The translations under genes were made by a program, and so were the position numbers. A DNA stretch of 40,158 nt from JBDNJM01 sp041687755 (GTDB lineage Bacteria; Planctomycetota; UBA1135; GCA-002686595). The notes beneath the pieces were generated by a model, which saw only the letters and a list, made by a program, of their open reading frames with translations, searched no databases and was not told where the DNA came from. Each line of letters opens with the position of its first letter. Position 1 is the stretch's first letter. Location: NCBI GenBank assembly GCA_041687755.1, contig JBDNJM010000145.1, forward strand, positions 1 through 40,158. The letters run 5' to 3'. This document shows positions 1 to 8,449 of this stretch, in pieces.

Positions 1-30
1 GCGTCACTGTCGGCATGCCGGCAGTGACGC
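1..30. repeat. Near-perfect 30-nt palindrome (hairpin)
   Basis: The first 30 bases form an inverted repeat with 15-nt arms that pair throughout except for one G/T-type mismatch (positions 10 and 21). It lies about 80 nt beyond the stop of the leftward site-2 protease gene, so a terminator is possible, but I see no clear T-tract. A second small palindrome, GTGCCTGGCAC, follows at about 50-60. The window edge may cut off further structure. Confidence 0.55.
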
Positions 31-49
31 CCCCGAGCCGGTGAAAACG

Positions 50-60
50 TGCCTGGCACC
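50..60. repeat. Short palindrome GTGCCTGGCAC
   Basis: An 11-nt palindrome (GTGCC, T, GGCAC) sits in the 108-nt gap left of the site-2 protease gene. I recognise similar motifs as REP-like intergenic repeats in diverse bacterial genomes, but only one copy is visible here, so membership in a repeat family is inference. Confidence 0.3.
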
Positions 61-108
61 GTATCCTTCCCCCCGGCCAGACGCGGAGGGTTCCGGTGCG
101 CGGGCCGC

Positions 109-1104
109 TCAGCTCTCGTCGGGGCGCAGGCGGCCGCGGTAGCGCTCGAGTTGGCGCAGCTCGTCTTCGCTGAAGCCGTCGCGTCCCAGGCTGTCGACGT
201 CGGCGACCCACTGACCGGGCCTGCGCGGGCCGTCGGGGTCGGCTTCGGGCTCAGGTCGATCCTGGTCGTGGCCCGGCGACTCCGTGCCGAGCGTCTCGGC
301 CGGTTCGGCCTCCGGTGCGGGACGTCGGCCGAACAGGTCGGCGAAGGGATCGGCGCCGCCGAACCCCGCGCTCGCGAAGCCGGCGCCGGCCCCGCCAGGG
401 AAGATGGGCTTGCCGTTGAGCGGGTTGAGGCCGTGGCGCAGGCGCACCTGGGTCAGCTCGCTCGCGCCGGCGAACCAGATGAACAGCGCGATCAGCGGCA
501 TCACCGCCCAGCCACCGCGCCAGAACAGGAGGCCGAAGATCACCATGCCGAGCGCGAGCCAGCGTCCGACGCGCACCGCCATCGCGGTGGCTACGGGCCA
601 GCTGAAGCGGTTGGCGAGAAACGCGCGCAGGATCCGCCCGCCGTCCATGGGGAACGCGGGCAGCAGATTGAACAGGCCCAGGGACAGATTGATCGCGACG
701 AACCAGAACACGAGCTGGCTGACCAAGGCCTGGGTGTTGGGGGAGAACAGTCCGCCGAGCAGCATCAGCGGCAGGGCGAGCGCGGCCAGCAGGAAATTGA
801 CCATCGGGCCCGCACCGGCGATGACCGCCTCGAGGCGCGGGTTCTCTGGAATCTCGCTCATGCGCGCCATCCCGCCCAGGGGCCAGAACGTGATGTCGAG
901 CACCTGGATCCCGAGCGACTGGGCGACCAGCGCGTGGCCGAGCTCGTGCAGAAGCACGGACACGAGCAGCATGCCGAAGGTCGCGAGCGTCACGGCGTCG
1001 CGGGCGGCGCCCGTCATCAGGAGCACCGCGGCCAGGATCACGAAGGTCCAGCTGACGCGGATGCGGATGCCGAACAGGTGTCCGAGGTCGAGAGAGCCGA
1101 GCAA
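109..1104 (-). CDS. Site-2 protease family (M50) membrane zinc metalloprotease
   Basis: This is an intramembrane zinc metalloprotease of the M50 family (SpoIVFB/Rip1-like), which cuts membrane-anchored substrates such as anti-sigma factors. The zinc motif HELGH is at residues 53-57 from the chosen start. The second family motif, NLLPAFPMDGG, begins near residue 146 and supplies the distal Asp ligand. Several hydrophobic segments surround both motifs. The last 100 or so residues are charged, Pro/Gly-rich and probably disordered. The open frame extends upstream to a TTG at 1194, but that stretch is Pro/Arg-rich and unlike the family. I prefer the in-frame TTG at 1104, just before the typical N-terminus (LGHLFGIRIRVSWTF). 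No CBS or PDZ domain is visible. It diverges from the AOR-like gene. The substrate is unknown. Confidence 0.88.
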   Translation of the reverse strand: MLGSLDLGHLFGIRIRVSWTFVILAAVLLMTGAARDAVTLATFGMLLVSVLLHELGHALVAQSLGIQVLDITFWPLGGMARMSEIPENPRLEAVIAGAGPMVNFLLAALALPLMLLGGLFSPNTQALVSQLVFWFVAINLSLGLFNLLPAFPMDGGRILRAFLANRFSWPVATAMAVRVGRWLALGMVIFGLLFWRGGWAVMPLIALFIWFAGASELTQVRLRHGLNPLNGKPIFPGGAGAGFASAGFGGADPFADLFGRRPAPEAEPAETLGTESPGHDQDRPEPEADPDGPRRPGQWVADVDSLGRDGFSEDELRQLERYRGRLRPDES

Positions 1105-1329
1105 GGCGTGGAATTCCGTTGAGGAGGGAGGGGTGGGGCCGGTGCGGTAGCCGGGGCGCGGGCGCTTCGATGAGCCCCGCCCAGGCCGGTCCAAGGGGCC
1201 CGTGCGTCCTGCCCGAAACTAGGGCAGGTGGGGCCGTCCTACAAGGTGCGGGGCGGGCGAGCGAGGATCTGGGCGGAGCGTGAAGTCCGGGGAGGTGGGT
1301 GGCGCGGCGGGCGGCTATCCTGGCGGCCG

Positions 1330-3441
1330 ATGAACGCCCCTGGCCGAGTCCTACGCGCGACCCTCAGCGGCCTTGGGGTCGAGTTCGAGGAAATGTCGTG
1401 GTCCAGCGCCGTCGCCGAGGGAGCGGTGGTTGGGGCCTCCGACGAAGCCCTGGCGGTCCAGGGGAGCGATCGGGCGGACTGGCTAGGCGGCTCGGCCCTG
1501 GCCGTGGCCTGTGTCGCCGCGGAGGCCGAACGGGGGCGTGCGACCGAGGTGTTGGTCCTGGCCGTCGGCCACGGGGTCTCGCGCCGGCTGCCGACCGCGG
1601 CGCGGGCGGTGGTGGCGGGGGTCGCGCCCCTGGGGGGGCGCTTCGCCGAGGGCCAGGTCGGCGGCGAGCTGGCGGTCGCTCTAGACACGCTCGGCCAGGG
1701 GCTGGTCGTGCGCGGCCGCGCGCGGGGGGACGCCCAGGTCTTGGTGGTCGAGCCCGGCGCGGCCAGGCTCGTGCCGAGCACTTGGCGACCCGACGTATCG
1801 CCGGCGGAACGGCTCGCAGCCCTTGAGGACCAGTTCCCGGGCTCCGCCTCGATCTGCGCGGGTCCGGCGGCGTTCGCGGGGGTTCCGTTCGCCAGCCTGG
1901 CGAGCGGGGTGCCGACACCGAGCTTCGTCGGCCGCGGCGGGCTCGGGCTGCGGCTCAGCAGCCTCGGATTGTCCGCGATCTGCGTGCGACCTGGGCCCGC
2001 GCGGGAAGTCGGCACGGAGCAGGCACGTCAACTCGGCGCGGCGCTGCTGCGCTCGCCGCGTCTCGCCGCGCGAGCGGAAGGCGGCACGCTGGAGCTGCTG
2101 CATGCGTTCAGCGCCCGCGGCGACCTCGGCCGCGCGGATGGCGCGCCCGTGCCCGGTGGGGCGGTTGCCGCCTTGATCGGGCAGGTGCGCGACGCGCGGG
2201 CGGCGAAGCACGGCTGTCGCGGCTGCCCGACGCCCTGCGGGCTCTCGTTCCGGCGCGAGCAGGGCGGACAGCAGCGCGCTCGCTTCGGGGCGAGCGACGC
2301 GCTGGGCACACGCCTTGGGCTGCACGATTTCGATCGCGGCCTGGACCTCCTGGCGCGCTGCGACGCGCTCGGTCTCGACGCGAAGGAGACCGGCGCGGCC
2401 CTGGCGGTGTACGCGGAACTCAGCGATGAGGGCCGGGTGCCCGGGACTCCCGGCTGGGGCGAGTCCGAGCTGCTCAAGCAACGCGTAGACGAGCTGCTGC
2501 AGAATCGCGGCGTGGGAGCCGAGCTGCGCGAGGGGGCGGCCGCGCTCGCGCGCCGCTTCGGTGTCGAGGCGCGCACTCCGGTCGCGCGCGGCCAGGCTGT
2601 GCGACCGGTCTCCGACCTCGCGGGGCTGTTGGGTCAGTGCGTGTCGAGCGGCGGTGGCGATCCGATGCGCAGCTTCCCGTTCCTCGCCCAGGGCGGCAGC
2701 GTCGAGCTTCTGCGCGAGTTCGCCCCGGACCTGGAGCTACCGGCGGGCACCGAAGATCCCGCCGATCCCGCCGGCAAGGGAGCGCTGGTATTCTGGCACG
2801 AGAACTTGGCCGCAGCGATCGACGCGATCGGGTTCTGTGCGTTCTCCGCGGCCGGGCTGTTGGCCGACCGAGTGCTCAATCTCGACGAGCTGGCGCGCGC
2901 GATCGGTGGCGGAGCGGTCGCGGAGTCGGTGGAGCCGGGCCGGGCCCTGCTCGCCGAAGGTCAGCGGATCGTCGCGGCCCGCCGCGCGCTCGATGCGGCC
3001 CTGGGTCACGAGGAGCGCGATCCTGCGCCGTTCGCAGCCGAGCAACTTGCGGCGCCGGGGATGTTGGACCTCTACCTAAGCCTGCGGAGCGGCCGGGGCA
3101 CGGTCGGAGCCGTCGTACAGAAGCCCGCTGAGCCTCCCGATCCGGCTGCAGCGGAGCCCGAGTTCTCCACGAACCCGGGGCGACTCAAGGTGACGCTGCA
3201 CTCCAGCGGCGCGCTCGCCGAGGCCTTGGGCGAGCACCGCCGCATGACCCTGACCCAGCGCCTGACCTGGGGCGAGGTGCTCGAACAACTGCTCGCGGAC
3301 GTGCCCGATGCTGCGCAACTGCTCGCCGTTCAGGGCCGCCCGATCGTCGGGGCGTGGCGCGCGGGGCGCCTGCTGCGGCCGACGGATCGCGTTCAGGACG
3401 GGGACCGGATCGAGCTGGTCGCCGTCATCTCCGGCGGTTGA
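1330..3441 (+). CDS. Aldehyde:ferredoxin oxidoreductase-like protein fused to a C-terminal MoaD/ThiS domain
   Basis: Residues 1-600 resemble tungsten/molybdenum aldehyde:ferredoxin oxidoreductases (AOR), which oxidise aldehydes using a bis-pterin metal centre and a [4Fe-4S] cluster. The cluster ligands are visible: C296, C299 and C303 (CRGCPTPC) plus C503. Both pterin-binding DxxGL(D/C) signatures are present: DALGLD at 345-350 and DAIGFC at 498-503. A GRGGLG motif lies near 201. Residues 619-703 form a MoaD/ThiS ubiquitin-like domain ending in a free Gly-Gly, the end that is adenylated and thiocarboxylated during pterin dithiolene synthesis. AOR operons often carry MoaD as a separate gene; here it is fused in frame. 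The N-terminal half is divergent and Ala/Gly-rich, so activity is not assured. I chose ATG 1330 because the open frame upstream (to 1228) looks non-coding. Confidence 0.82.
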   Translation: MNAPGRVLRATLSGLGVEFEEMSWSSAVAEGAVVGASDEALAVQGSDRADWLGGSALAVACVAAEAERGRATEVLVLAVGHGVSRRLPTAARAVVAGVAPLGGRFAEGQVGGELAVALDTLGQGLVVRGRARGDAQVLVVEPGAARLVPSTWRPDVSPAERLAALEDQFPGSASICAGPAAFAGVPFASLASGVPTPSFVGRGGLGLRLSSLGLSAICVRPGPAREVGTEQARQLGAALLRSPRLAARAEGGTLELLHAFSARGDLGRADGAPVPGGAVAALIGQVRDARAAKHGCRGCPTPCGLSFRREQGGQQRARFGASDALGTRLGLHDFDRGLDLLARCDALGLDAKETGAALAVYAELSDEGRVPGTPGWGESELLKQRVDELLQNRGVGAELREGAAALARRFGVEARTPVARGQAVRPVSDLAGLLGQCVSSGGGDPMRSFPFLAQGGSVELLREFAPDLELPAGTEDPADPAGKGALVFWHENLAAAIDAIGFCAFSAAGLLADRVLNLDELARAIGGGAVAESVEPGRALLAEGQRIVAARRALDAALGHEERDPAPFAAEQLAAPGMLDLYLSLRSGRGTVGAVVQKPAEPPDPAAAEPEFSTNPGRLKVTLHSSGALAEALGEHRRMTLTQRLTWGEVLEQLLADVPDAAQLLAVQGRPIVGAWRAGRLLRPTDRVQDGDRIELVAVISGG

Positions 3442-3828
3442 CGCCGCCCCAGGCTTTCGTGTTGCGGGAGGGCCCGCTGCGGGAAGTGCTCGCAGCGCCA
3501 ACCGGAGCGTTCCTGCGAGACGGCTACTCCGCGGGGATGCGCAAGGCACCTCCGTTGTGCGCAGGCTCGCGTTCTTTCGGCGCTTCACGTGCGGGGCGCC
3601 GGAGACGTTCCGGATCGCGAGCGTTCCATCGGCCGGAGGGGCCGTCCATTTCCTGACCGATAGGGGCGACGACGACTGGGATGTCGAGTTCGGGTACGCG
3701 GGGGTGCCTGCACCGGCGGCGACCCAGTCACCCGCTGCTGCCGCTCCTGGAGGTCCAGGTGGACCCTCAGGGACGGGTGCAGCGCCGGCGAGCATGGCGG
3801 CCGCTCGGCCACCCCCGATGGGCGACGG
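3442..3828. other. Non-coding gap between convergent genes
   Basis: This 387-nt stretch separates the ends of the AOR-like gene and the leftward lipoprotein gene. A small GC hairpin (arms 3464-3468 and 3473-3477) lies 23 nt after the AOR stop and might help termination. One plus-strand frame around 3594-3720 has a somewhat protein-like composition (TDRGDDDWDVEFGYAGVP) but no convincing start, and runs into antisense of the next gene. I do not call a gene here; a decayed remnant is possible. Confidence 0.4.
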
Positions 3829-6009
3829 TCAGTCGAGCCAGAGGAAGTCCCAGAAGCCGTTGCTCGCCAGGCCAGGCCCGGACACGACGACTCCGTCGTC
3901 GTCGGTCAGGGCCGAGCTGACGTAGAGCTCCTGCACGCCGCCGAGGTCCTGGACGTAGGCCAGAAAGATGCTGTCCGGAGACCACTGGGGAGCGCCGGGG
4001 AAGGCTTCGAGCTCGATGTCCTGCTGCACCACGGTCAAGCCGCCGGTGGCGCTTTCCATTGAGACCAGGCGCGGCAGGCGCGGAGGATCGAACGTCTCGG
4101 TCGCAGCGATGCGGGTGCTGTCGGGCGACCACTGCAGGTGCTCTTCGAATTCGCCCACGGCGATTGAAGTCGGATCGGAGCCGTCGGGGCCCGACCGCAA
4201 CACGGCGTTCAAAACCCGGTAGGCGAGGGCCGAGGAGTCCGGGGCCCAGGCGAACCCCGCCGGGCCGAACGCGGCCGCGTCTACTTCTTGGAGATCGCTG
4301 GCGTCGGGCAGGACCGACTGCAGGCTGTAGAGGCTGCTGCCCGCGGCACCGCCGGTGAACGCGATGCGTGAGCCGTCGGGGGCCCAGACGGCGGCCGCGA
4401 CCGAATCGGTCACCGCAGGATCGGAGAGCTTGAGGGGGGCGACTCCGTTCGCCTCAATCAGGAAGAGCTCTTGGACCTGGTTGTCGAGGTAGCGACCCAG
4501 GAAGGCCAGGTCATTGCTGTCCGGACGCTGCAGCAGCTCGAACGCATTGCCGGCGGAGAACGGGGTCATCAGGGTCTCGCCCGCGCCCTTCAGCTGCACC
4601 TGGAACACGTCGATGCGCAGGGCGCTGTCGTTGTCGGCGCGGTAGTAGAGGCGCCGTCCATCGGGGGTCCAGAGGAAGTCGTCCTCGACGCCCACGAAGC
4701 CGGCCGGGCCGGAGCGCTGCAGGGTTTCGAGTCCGTCGGCGCGTGCCGTCCACAGGCTCCGGCTGACGATGGCGGGGCCCTGCTGGAAGCCCTGGTTCCA
4801 GGCGATGTTGTTGGAGGCCGGCGACCAAGCGAAGCGCGGGACGATCTGGCCGTTGACGGGCACGACAAGCTCGGTCAGGTCTTCGCCGTCGGCGCGAACG
4901 GTGTAGAGCGCGATGCTGCCGAGCAGGTTGATGCGGAACGCGAGGTACTGGTCGTCGAAGCTCCACGCGAAGTCGCCCTCGAACAAGTGGAAGCCGGTCG
5001 GGATCGGCGAGACGCGCACCGGCGTGCCGCCGGCGTTCGAGACGACGAAGATGCCGTCAGCGCCGTCCACCGTGCCGCGGATCGCGATCTGGGCGCCGTT
5101 GCCGGAGGGCAGCAGGTCGCGCGCATCGTTGGAGCTGCCAATGAAGCCGGTGAGGTCGGTCGCCGCGCTGCCGTCGCTGTCGGTCACCAGCAGCGGCCGG
5201 GAGCCGTCGAGGCGCGCCGCGGTGAACGCGAGGCCGCTAGCGAGCGGCGTACCGAAGAGCGTGACCATGTGCGTCGCGGGGTCGCCGAGAACTGCTCCCG
5301 CGGGGGTCTCAAGCGTCAGGGCGATCGTCTCTGCACCCTCGTGCACGCCGTCATCGACGGGCGAGATCTGGAGGCTGAGCGAGAGTTCGAGCGGAGCGAA
5401 GGCCAAGCTCGAGGTGTCGATCGAGTAGTCGAGGCCGAGGGTCGCGCTGCCCGCGAGGTCGAGCCCGAAGGCGACCACATCCTCGGCGGGGCCGCTGAGG
5501 TTCACGAGCACGGTGTGGCTCGCCTCGGCCTCGGACACCGAAGAGGCGTCGGTGGAGAAGCTCAGGGTGGGGGGGAGTTCGTCGTCGAGCACGTCGAGCT
5601 CAAGCGTTGGGGTTCCCAGGTCGAGCGGCGGGCCGGCCGTCTGCTGGAGCTGCAGCAGCAGCAGCTCGTCGCCTTCAAACACGGCGTCGTCGTTGGCGAC
5701 GATCTCAAGCGGGGCCTGGAGCGTGCCGGCCGTCAGCGTGAACTGGGAAGGAGTGACGGAGACGTCGCCGTCCTCGATCGTTCCGCCGACGATGAGTTCA
5801 AACGCCACATCCTGGGCGAGGGGCTCGGTCAGCTCGACCAACAGGACGACAGCCGCGCCGCCCTCGACGACGGAGCCGGGTCCAAAGGGGGCGAAGGTTA
5901 CGCTTCCGGTGGGCGCGACGGTCCCTGCTGCGCCGCCGTCACTTCCGCCGCAGGCGGACAGAACGAGGAGCGTGAGCGACGCGATCGAGAGCGAGGCAAA
6001 CTGGCGCAT
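3829..6009 (-). CDS. Secreted lipoprotein with Calx-beta domains and a TolB/WD40-like beta-propeller
   Basis: The N-terminus is a lipoprotein signal ending in the lipobox LSAC, with Cys at residue 20 from ATG 6009. The open frame extends two codons further to a TTG, but the ATG fits the signal better. Two Calx-beta-type modules follow, at roughly residues 30-135 and 140-250, with the typical 'ND(A/G)VFEGDE' and 'VDDGVHEGAE' loops. The remaining 450 or so residues contain repeated WSPDS/WAPDGSRIAF motifs of PD40/TolB-like propeller blades. It is probably a surface or periplasmic adhesion or sensing protein. No catalytic residues are evident. It is a stand-alone minus-strand gene downstream of the GT2 gene, from which 298 nt separate it. 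Confidence 0.85.
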   Translation of the reverse strand: MRQFASLSIASLTLLVLSACGGSDGGAAGTVAPTGSVTFAPFGPGSVVEGGAAVVLLVELTEPLAQDVAFELIVGGTIEDGDVSVTPSQFTLTAGTLQAPLEIVANDDAVFEGDELLLLQLQQTAGPPLDLGTPTLELDVLDDELPPTLSFSTDASSVSEAEASHTVLVNLSGPAEDVVAFGLDLAGSATLGLDYSIDTSSLAFAPLELSLSLQISPVDDGVHEGAETIALTLETPAGAVLGDPATHMVTLFGTPLASGLAFTAARLDGSRPLLVTDSDGSAATDLTGFIGSSNDARDLLPSGNGAQIAIRGTVDGADGIFVVSNAGGTPVRVSPIPTGFHLFEGDFAWSFDDQYLAFRINLLGSIALYTVRADGEDLTELVVPVNGQIVPRFAWSPASNNIAWNQGFQQGPAIVSRSLWTARADGLETLQRSGPAGFVGVEDDFLWTPDGRRLYYRADNDSALRIDVFQVQLKGAGETLMTPFSAGNAFELLQRPDSNDLAFLGRYLDNQVQELFLIEANGVAPLKLSDPAVTDSVAAAVWAPDGSRIAFTGGAAGSSLYSLQSVLPDASDLQEVDAAAFGPAGFAWAPDSSALAYRVLNAVLRSGPDGSDPTSIAVGEFEEHLQWSPDSTRIAATETFDPPRLPRLVSMESATGGLTVVQQDIELEAFPGAPQWSPDSIFLAYVQDLGGVQELYVSSALTDDDGVVVSGPGLASNGFWDFLWLD

Positions 6010-6307
6010 GGGCAAGCGAAGGAAATGCGAAACGGAGAGGCTTCGCGACGAAAGGACGTCGCAAGGTCCGTGGATGACGGTGCATTCATCGTATTAGACG
6101 GAAGCCCGGGGGGACGATGCGAGGACCGCAAACCGCGGGCCGTGACCGGAGCGTGGGGGCACGGGGTTGCCCGGGGGAGATGGGAGCGACGTCGAAGGGT
6201 GGTCGTCGGGAGCTCGATCCTGGGATGTCCCAACCACGGCTCATCGAGTAGCAAACGGGTCCTTGAGCAGCACGCGGGGCCGAGCGAGGCGGCTCTGGAT
6301 CGTCGCC
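6010..6307. other. Intergenic region upstream of the Calx-beta lipoprotein
   Basis: This nearly 300-nt gap separates two leftward genes and should hold the promoter of the lipoprotein gene. A TAATAC hexamer on the minus strand, near 6098, is -10-like, but I see no matching -35 box. No gene is supported here. Confidence 0.35.
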
Positions 6308-7021
6308 TCAGCGCCGGTCCGGCGAGCGTCGCACCGCGGTGCCGAGCACGTGCCAGGCCGCCCGGTAGATCTCGGACTTGTTGATCTTGCTGGTGCCCGC
6401 GATGCGGTCCTCGAACAGGATCGGGGTCTCGCCGATCCGGAACCCGTGGCGCTGAACGCGCCAGACCATTTCCTCGAGGAACGAGTACCCGCTCGAGCGG
6501 ACCGCGAAGGGGTCGACGGTCTCGAGGACCTGGCGCGAGTAACAGCGGAAGCCGCTCGTGCAGTCCTTGGTCGGCAGGCGCAGCAGCAGCCGCGTGTAGA
6601 TGTTGGCGAAGCCGGAGAGGAACTTGCGGTGCCAGGGCCAGTTCGCGATGCCGCCGCCAGGGACGTAGCGAGAGCCGATCATCATGTCGTGATCGGCCAT
6701 GCCGCTGAGCAGGTCGGGCAGGTACTTCGGCTTGTGGCTGAAGTCGCAGTCCATGGTCAGGACCTGGTCGAAGCCCTGCTCCAGGCCGTGCTTGAAGCCG
6801 GCCAGGTAGGCCGTGCCCAGGCCCAGCTTGGCCTCCCGCTCCAGCAGATGCAGGCGGGGCTCGGCGGCCATCTGGCCGCGGACGAGGGCGCCCGTGCCGT
6901 CGGGGCTGCCGTCGTCCACGACGAGGACCTCAAGGCCAGAATCTTGGGCCAGGACCTCGGAGGCCATGGCGAGGACGTTCTCGGCTTCGTTGTAGGTGGG
7001 AAGGACGACTAGGGATCGCAC
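6308..7021 (-). CDS. Polyprenol-phosphate mannosyltransferase-like GT2 glycosyltransferase (DPM1 type)
   Basis: This family transfers a sugar from GDP- or UDP-sugar to a polyprenyl phosphate on the cytoplasmic face of the membrane, giving a lipid-linked donor. The 237-residue protein has the full GT2 pattern: N-terminal LPTYNEAENV, VVDDGSPDGT around residue 35-43, the metal-binding DCD at 91-93, and the late DCTSGFRCYSRQVLE and GETPILFEDR blocks typical of DPM1-like enzymes. It lacks the C-terminal GtrA-like membrane domain carried by some bacterial homologues. It diverges from the GT9 gene at 7102 with only 80 nt between them, so they probably share a promoter region. The sugar (mannose, glucose or other) cannot be read from sequence. 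Confidence 0.9.
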   Translation of the reverse strand: MRSLVVLPTYNEAENVLAMASEVLAQDSGLEVLVVDDGSPDGTGALVRGQMAAEPRLHLLEREAKLGLGTAYLAGFKHGLEQGFDQVLTMDCDFSHKPKYLPDLLSGMADHDMMIGSRYVPGGGIANWPWHRKFLSGFANIYTRLLLRLPTKDCTSGFRCYSRQVLETVDPFAVRSSGYSFLEEMVWRVQRHGFRIGETPILFEDRIAGTSKINKSEIYRAAWHVLGTAVRRSPDRR

Positions 7022-7101
7022 GGGCGAATCCTACTCCGCCGGGTCGGCCGACGTATCTTTCTAGACCCCCTGCGGTTCGCTCTACGGCCGCTGAAGCTTC
7101 C

Positions 7102-8154
7102 ATGATTCGATTGCTCGTCATCAAAACCGGCGCCCTGGGCGACGTTCTGCGGACCACGTCCATTCTGCCCGGCTTTGTCCGGCGCGACCCCGGCCTCGAG
7201 GTCGTCTGGCTCACGGCCCCCGCGGCGCGGGAGCTGGTCGAGCAGCACCCCTTGGTGGGCCGGACGCTGTGCGTGGGCCCGAAGGACGAGGAGGCCGTGG
7301 GGCGGCTCTCGGCGGAGCTCGGCGTGCGCGAGTTCGACCGGGTGCTGTCGCTGGACGATGAACTTCCGCTGTGCCGGCTGGCGAGCGATTTGGCGGATCC
7401 GGTGAAGCGCCCTGGCGTGCTGTCCGGGGCCTACCTCGACGCCGACGGAGAGCGCCGCTACACGCCGGACGTGGGGCCGTGGTTCGACATGGGCCTGCTC
7501 TCGGTGCACGGCAAGCAGCGCGCCGACGAGATGAAGGTCGCCAACACCCGCAGCCACGCCGCGATTTACGCGGGGATGTTCGGCATCGAGATGGGGGAGC
7601 CGGAGCTGCCGCTCGAGCCCGCGCACCTGGCGGTGGGGCGAGCTCTGCTGGGGCCGGCGGCTGAACGTCGCTGGGTGGGGCTGAACACGGGCTCCGGCGG
7701 ACGCTGGGAGTCAAAGAAGCTGTCGGTCGAGCGCACGGTGGAGCTCGCCTCGGCGATCCACGCCGCGCTGCCTCAGACCGGGTTCGTGCTGCTGGGCGGC
7801 CCGGACGAGGCCGAGCGCAATGCCGCGATCGTCGCCCGGCTGGACTGCGCGGTTCCGCTCATCGACGCGGGCACCGAGAACTCCCTGCTGGACTTTGCGG
7901 GCATCGTCGACGCGCTCGAGCTGCTGATCACGAGTGACAGCCTCGCCCTGCACGTGGCCGTCGCACGTCGCGTGCCGGTGCTGAGCTTTTTCGCACCTAC
8001 CTCCGCCGCGGAGATCGAGCTCTACGGTCGTGGCGCAAAAGTGCAGAGCACGGCACCGGATTATTGCTCGTACGCGCGGCTCGCGGACACCTCGACGTTG
8101 ACCGTCGAGCGGCTTGTGGCCCCCGCTCTCGAACTGCTGGGCCTGCAGGCCTGA
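7102..8154 (+). CDS. Glycosyltransferase family 9 (heptosyltransferase-like)
   Basis: GT9 enzymes transfer heptose from ADP-heptose to the lipopolysaccharide inner core at the cytoplasmic membrane. The N-terminus (MIRLLVIKTGALGDVLRTT) carries the family's nucleotide-proximal GALGD loop. Later blocks include LNTGSGGRWESKKL, LLGGPDE and ITSDSLALHVAVA, which form the C-terminal donor-binding half. The length of 350 residues is normal. It lacks the Cys-rich C-terminus seen in the two GT9 proteins at 30447 and 31499, so it belongs to a different subgroup. The start ATG is clear. It is the only plus-strand gene between the divergent GT2 and the orphan at 8450. Confidence 0.88.
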   Translation: MIRLLVIKTGALGDVLRTTSILPGFVRRDPGLEVVWLTAPAARELVEQHPLVGRTLCVGPKDEEAVGRLSAELGVREFDRVLSLDDELPLCRLASDLADPVKRPGVLSGAYLDADGERRYTPDVGPWFDMGLLSVHGKQRADEMKVANTRSHAAIYAGMFGIEMGEPELPLEPAHLAVGRALLGPAAERRWVGLNTGSGGRWESKKLSVERTVELASAIHAALPQTGFVLLGGPDEAERNAAIVARLDCAVPLIDAGTENSLLDFAGIVDALELLITSDSLALHVAVARRVPVLSFFAPTSAAEIELYGRGAKVQSTAPDYCSYARLADTSTLTVERLVAPALELLGLQA

Positions 8155-8449
8155 TGGGCAGTTTAGAGGGTTTTGGATCAGGGTTGTCCAGCGGTACGGC
8201 ACGAGGAAAACGCCGACCCTGGGAGCGCGTGGCGGAATCGGGTCTTACTCGTTCATTTTTCGGACTTTCGCGAACCGATAGGCAATTTTGTGTCGTTCAA
8301 ACGTTCAAGGGACCAGCACAGATCGACTTACCGCACTGCCGCGGCGCGTCGGGTCTGCCCGCGACGTCACGCCGGTCCTTCGAGTTCGCATTCAGCTCTC
8401 CCGCGCAGCTCGATTTGTCCCACGTATTGGCCAAACCCGCCCAGGCCCC
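8155..8449. other. Intergenic region, lower GC in its middle
   Basis: This 295-nt stretch follows the GT9 gene. Its middle (about 8245-8300) is noticeably richer in A/T than its surroundings, which suggests a promoter or regulatory region for the gene at 8450. I cannot identify -35/-10 boxes with confidence. The open frame continuing upstream of 8450 has no protein-like features. Confidence 0.35.

Noticed and set aside
2792..2808. TGGCACG followed by CTTGG, resembling a sigma54 promoter
   Set aside because: It is inside the AOR-like coding sequence and the -12 element does not match at the correct spacing.
3308..3925. Open plus-strand frame in the gap after the AOR-like gene
   Set aside because: No start consistent with a real protein, low-complexity Ala/Pro stretches, and overlap with the next gene; only a short middle part looks protein-like.
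4471..6384. A 637-codon plus-strand open frame antisense to the Calx-beta lipoprotein
   Set aside because: Charged, repetitive translation with no motif; the minus strand has a lipobox and Calx-beta/propeller repeats.
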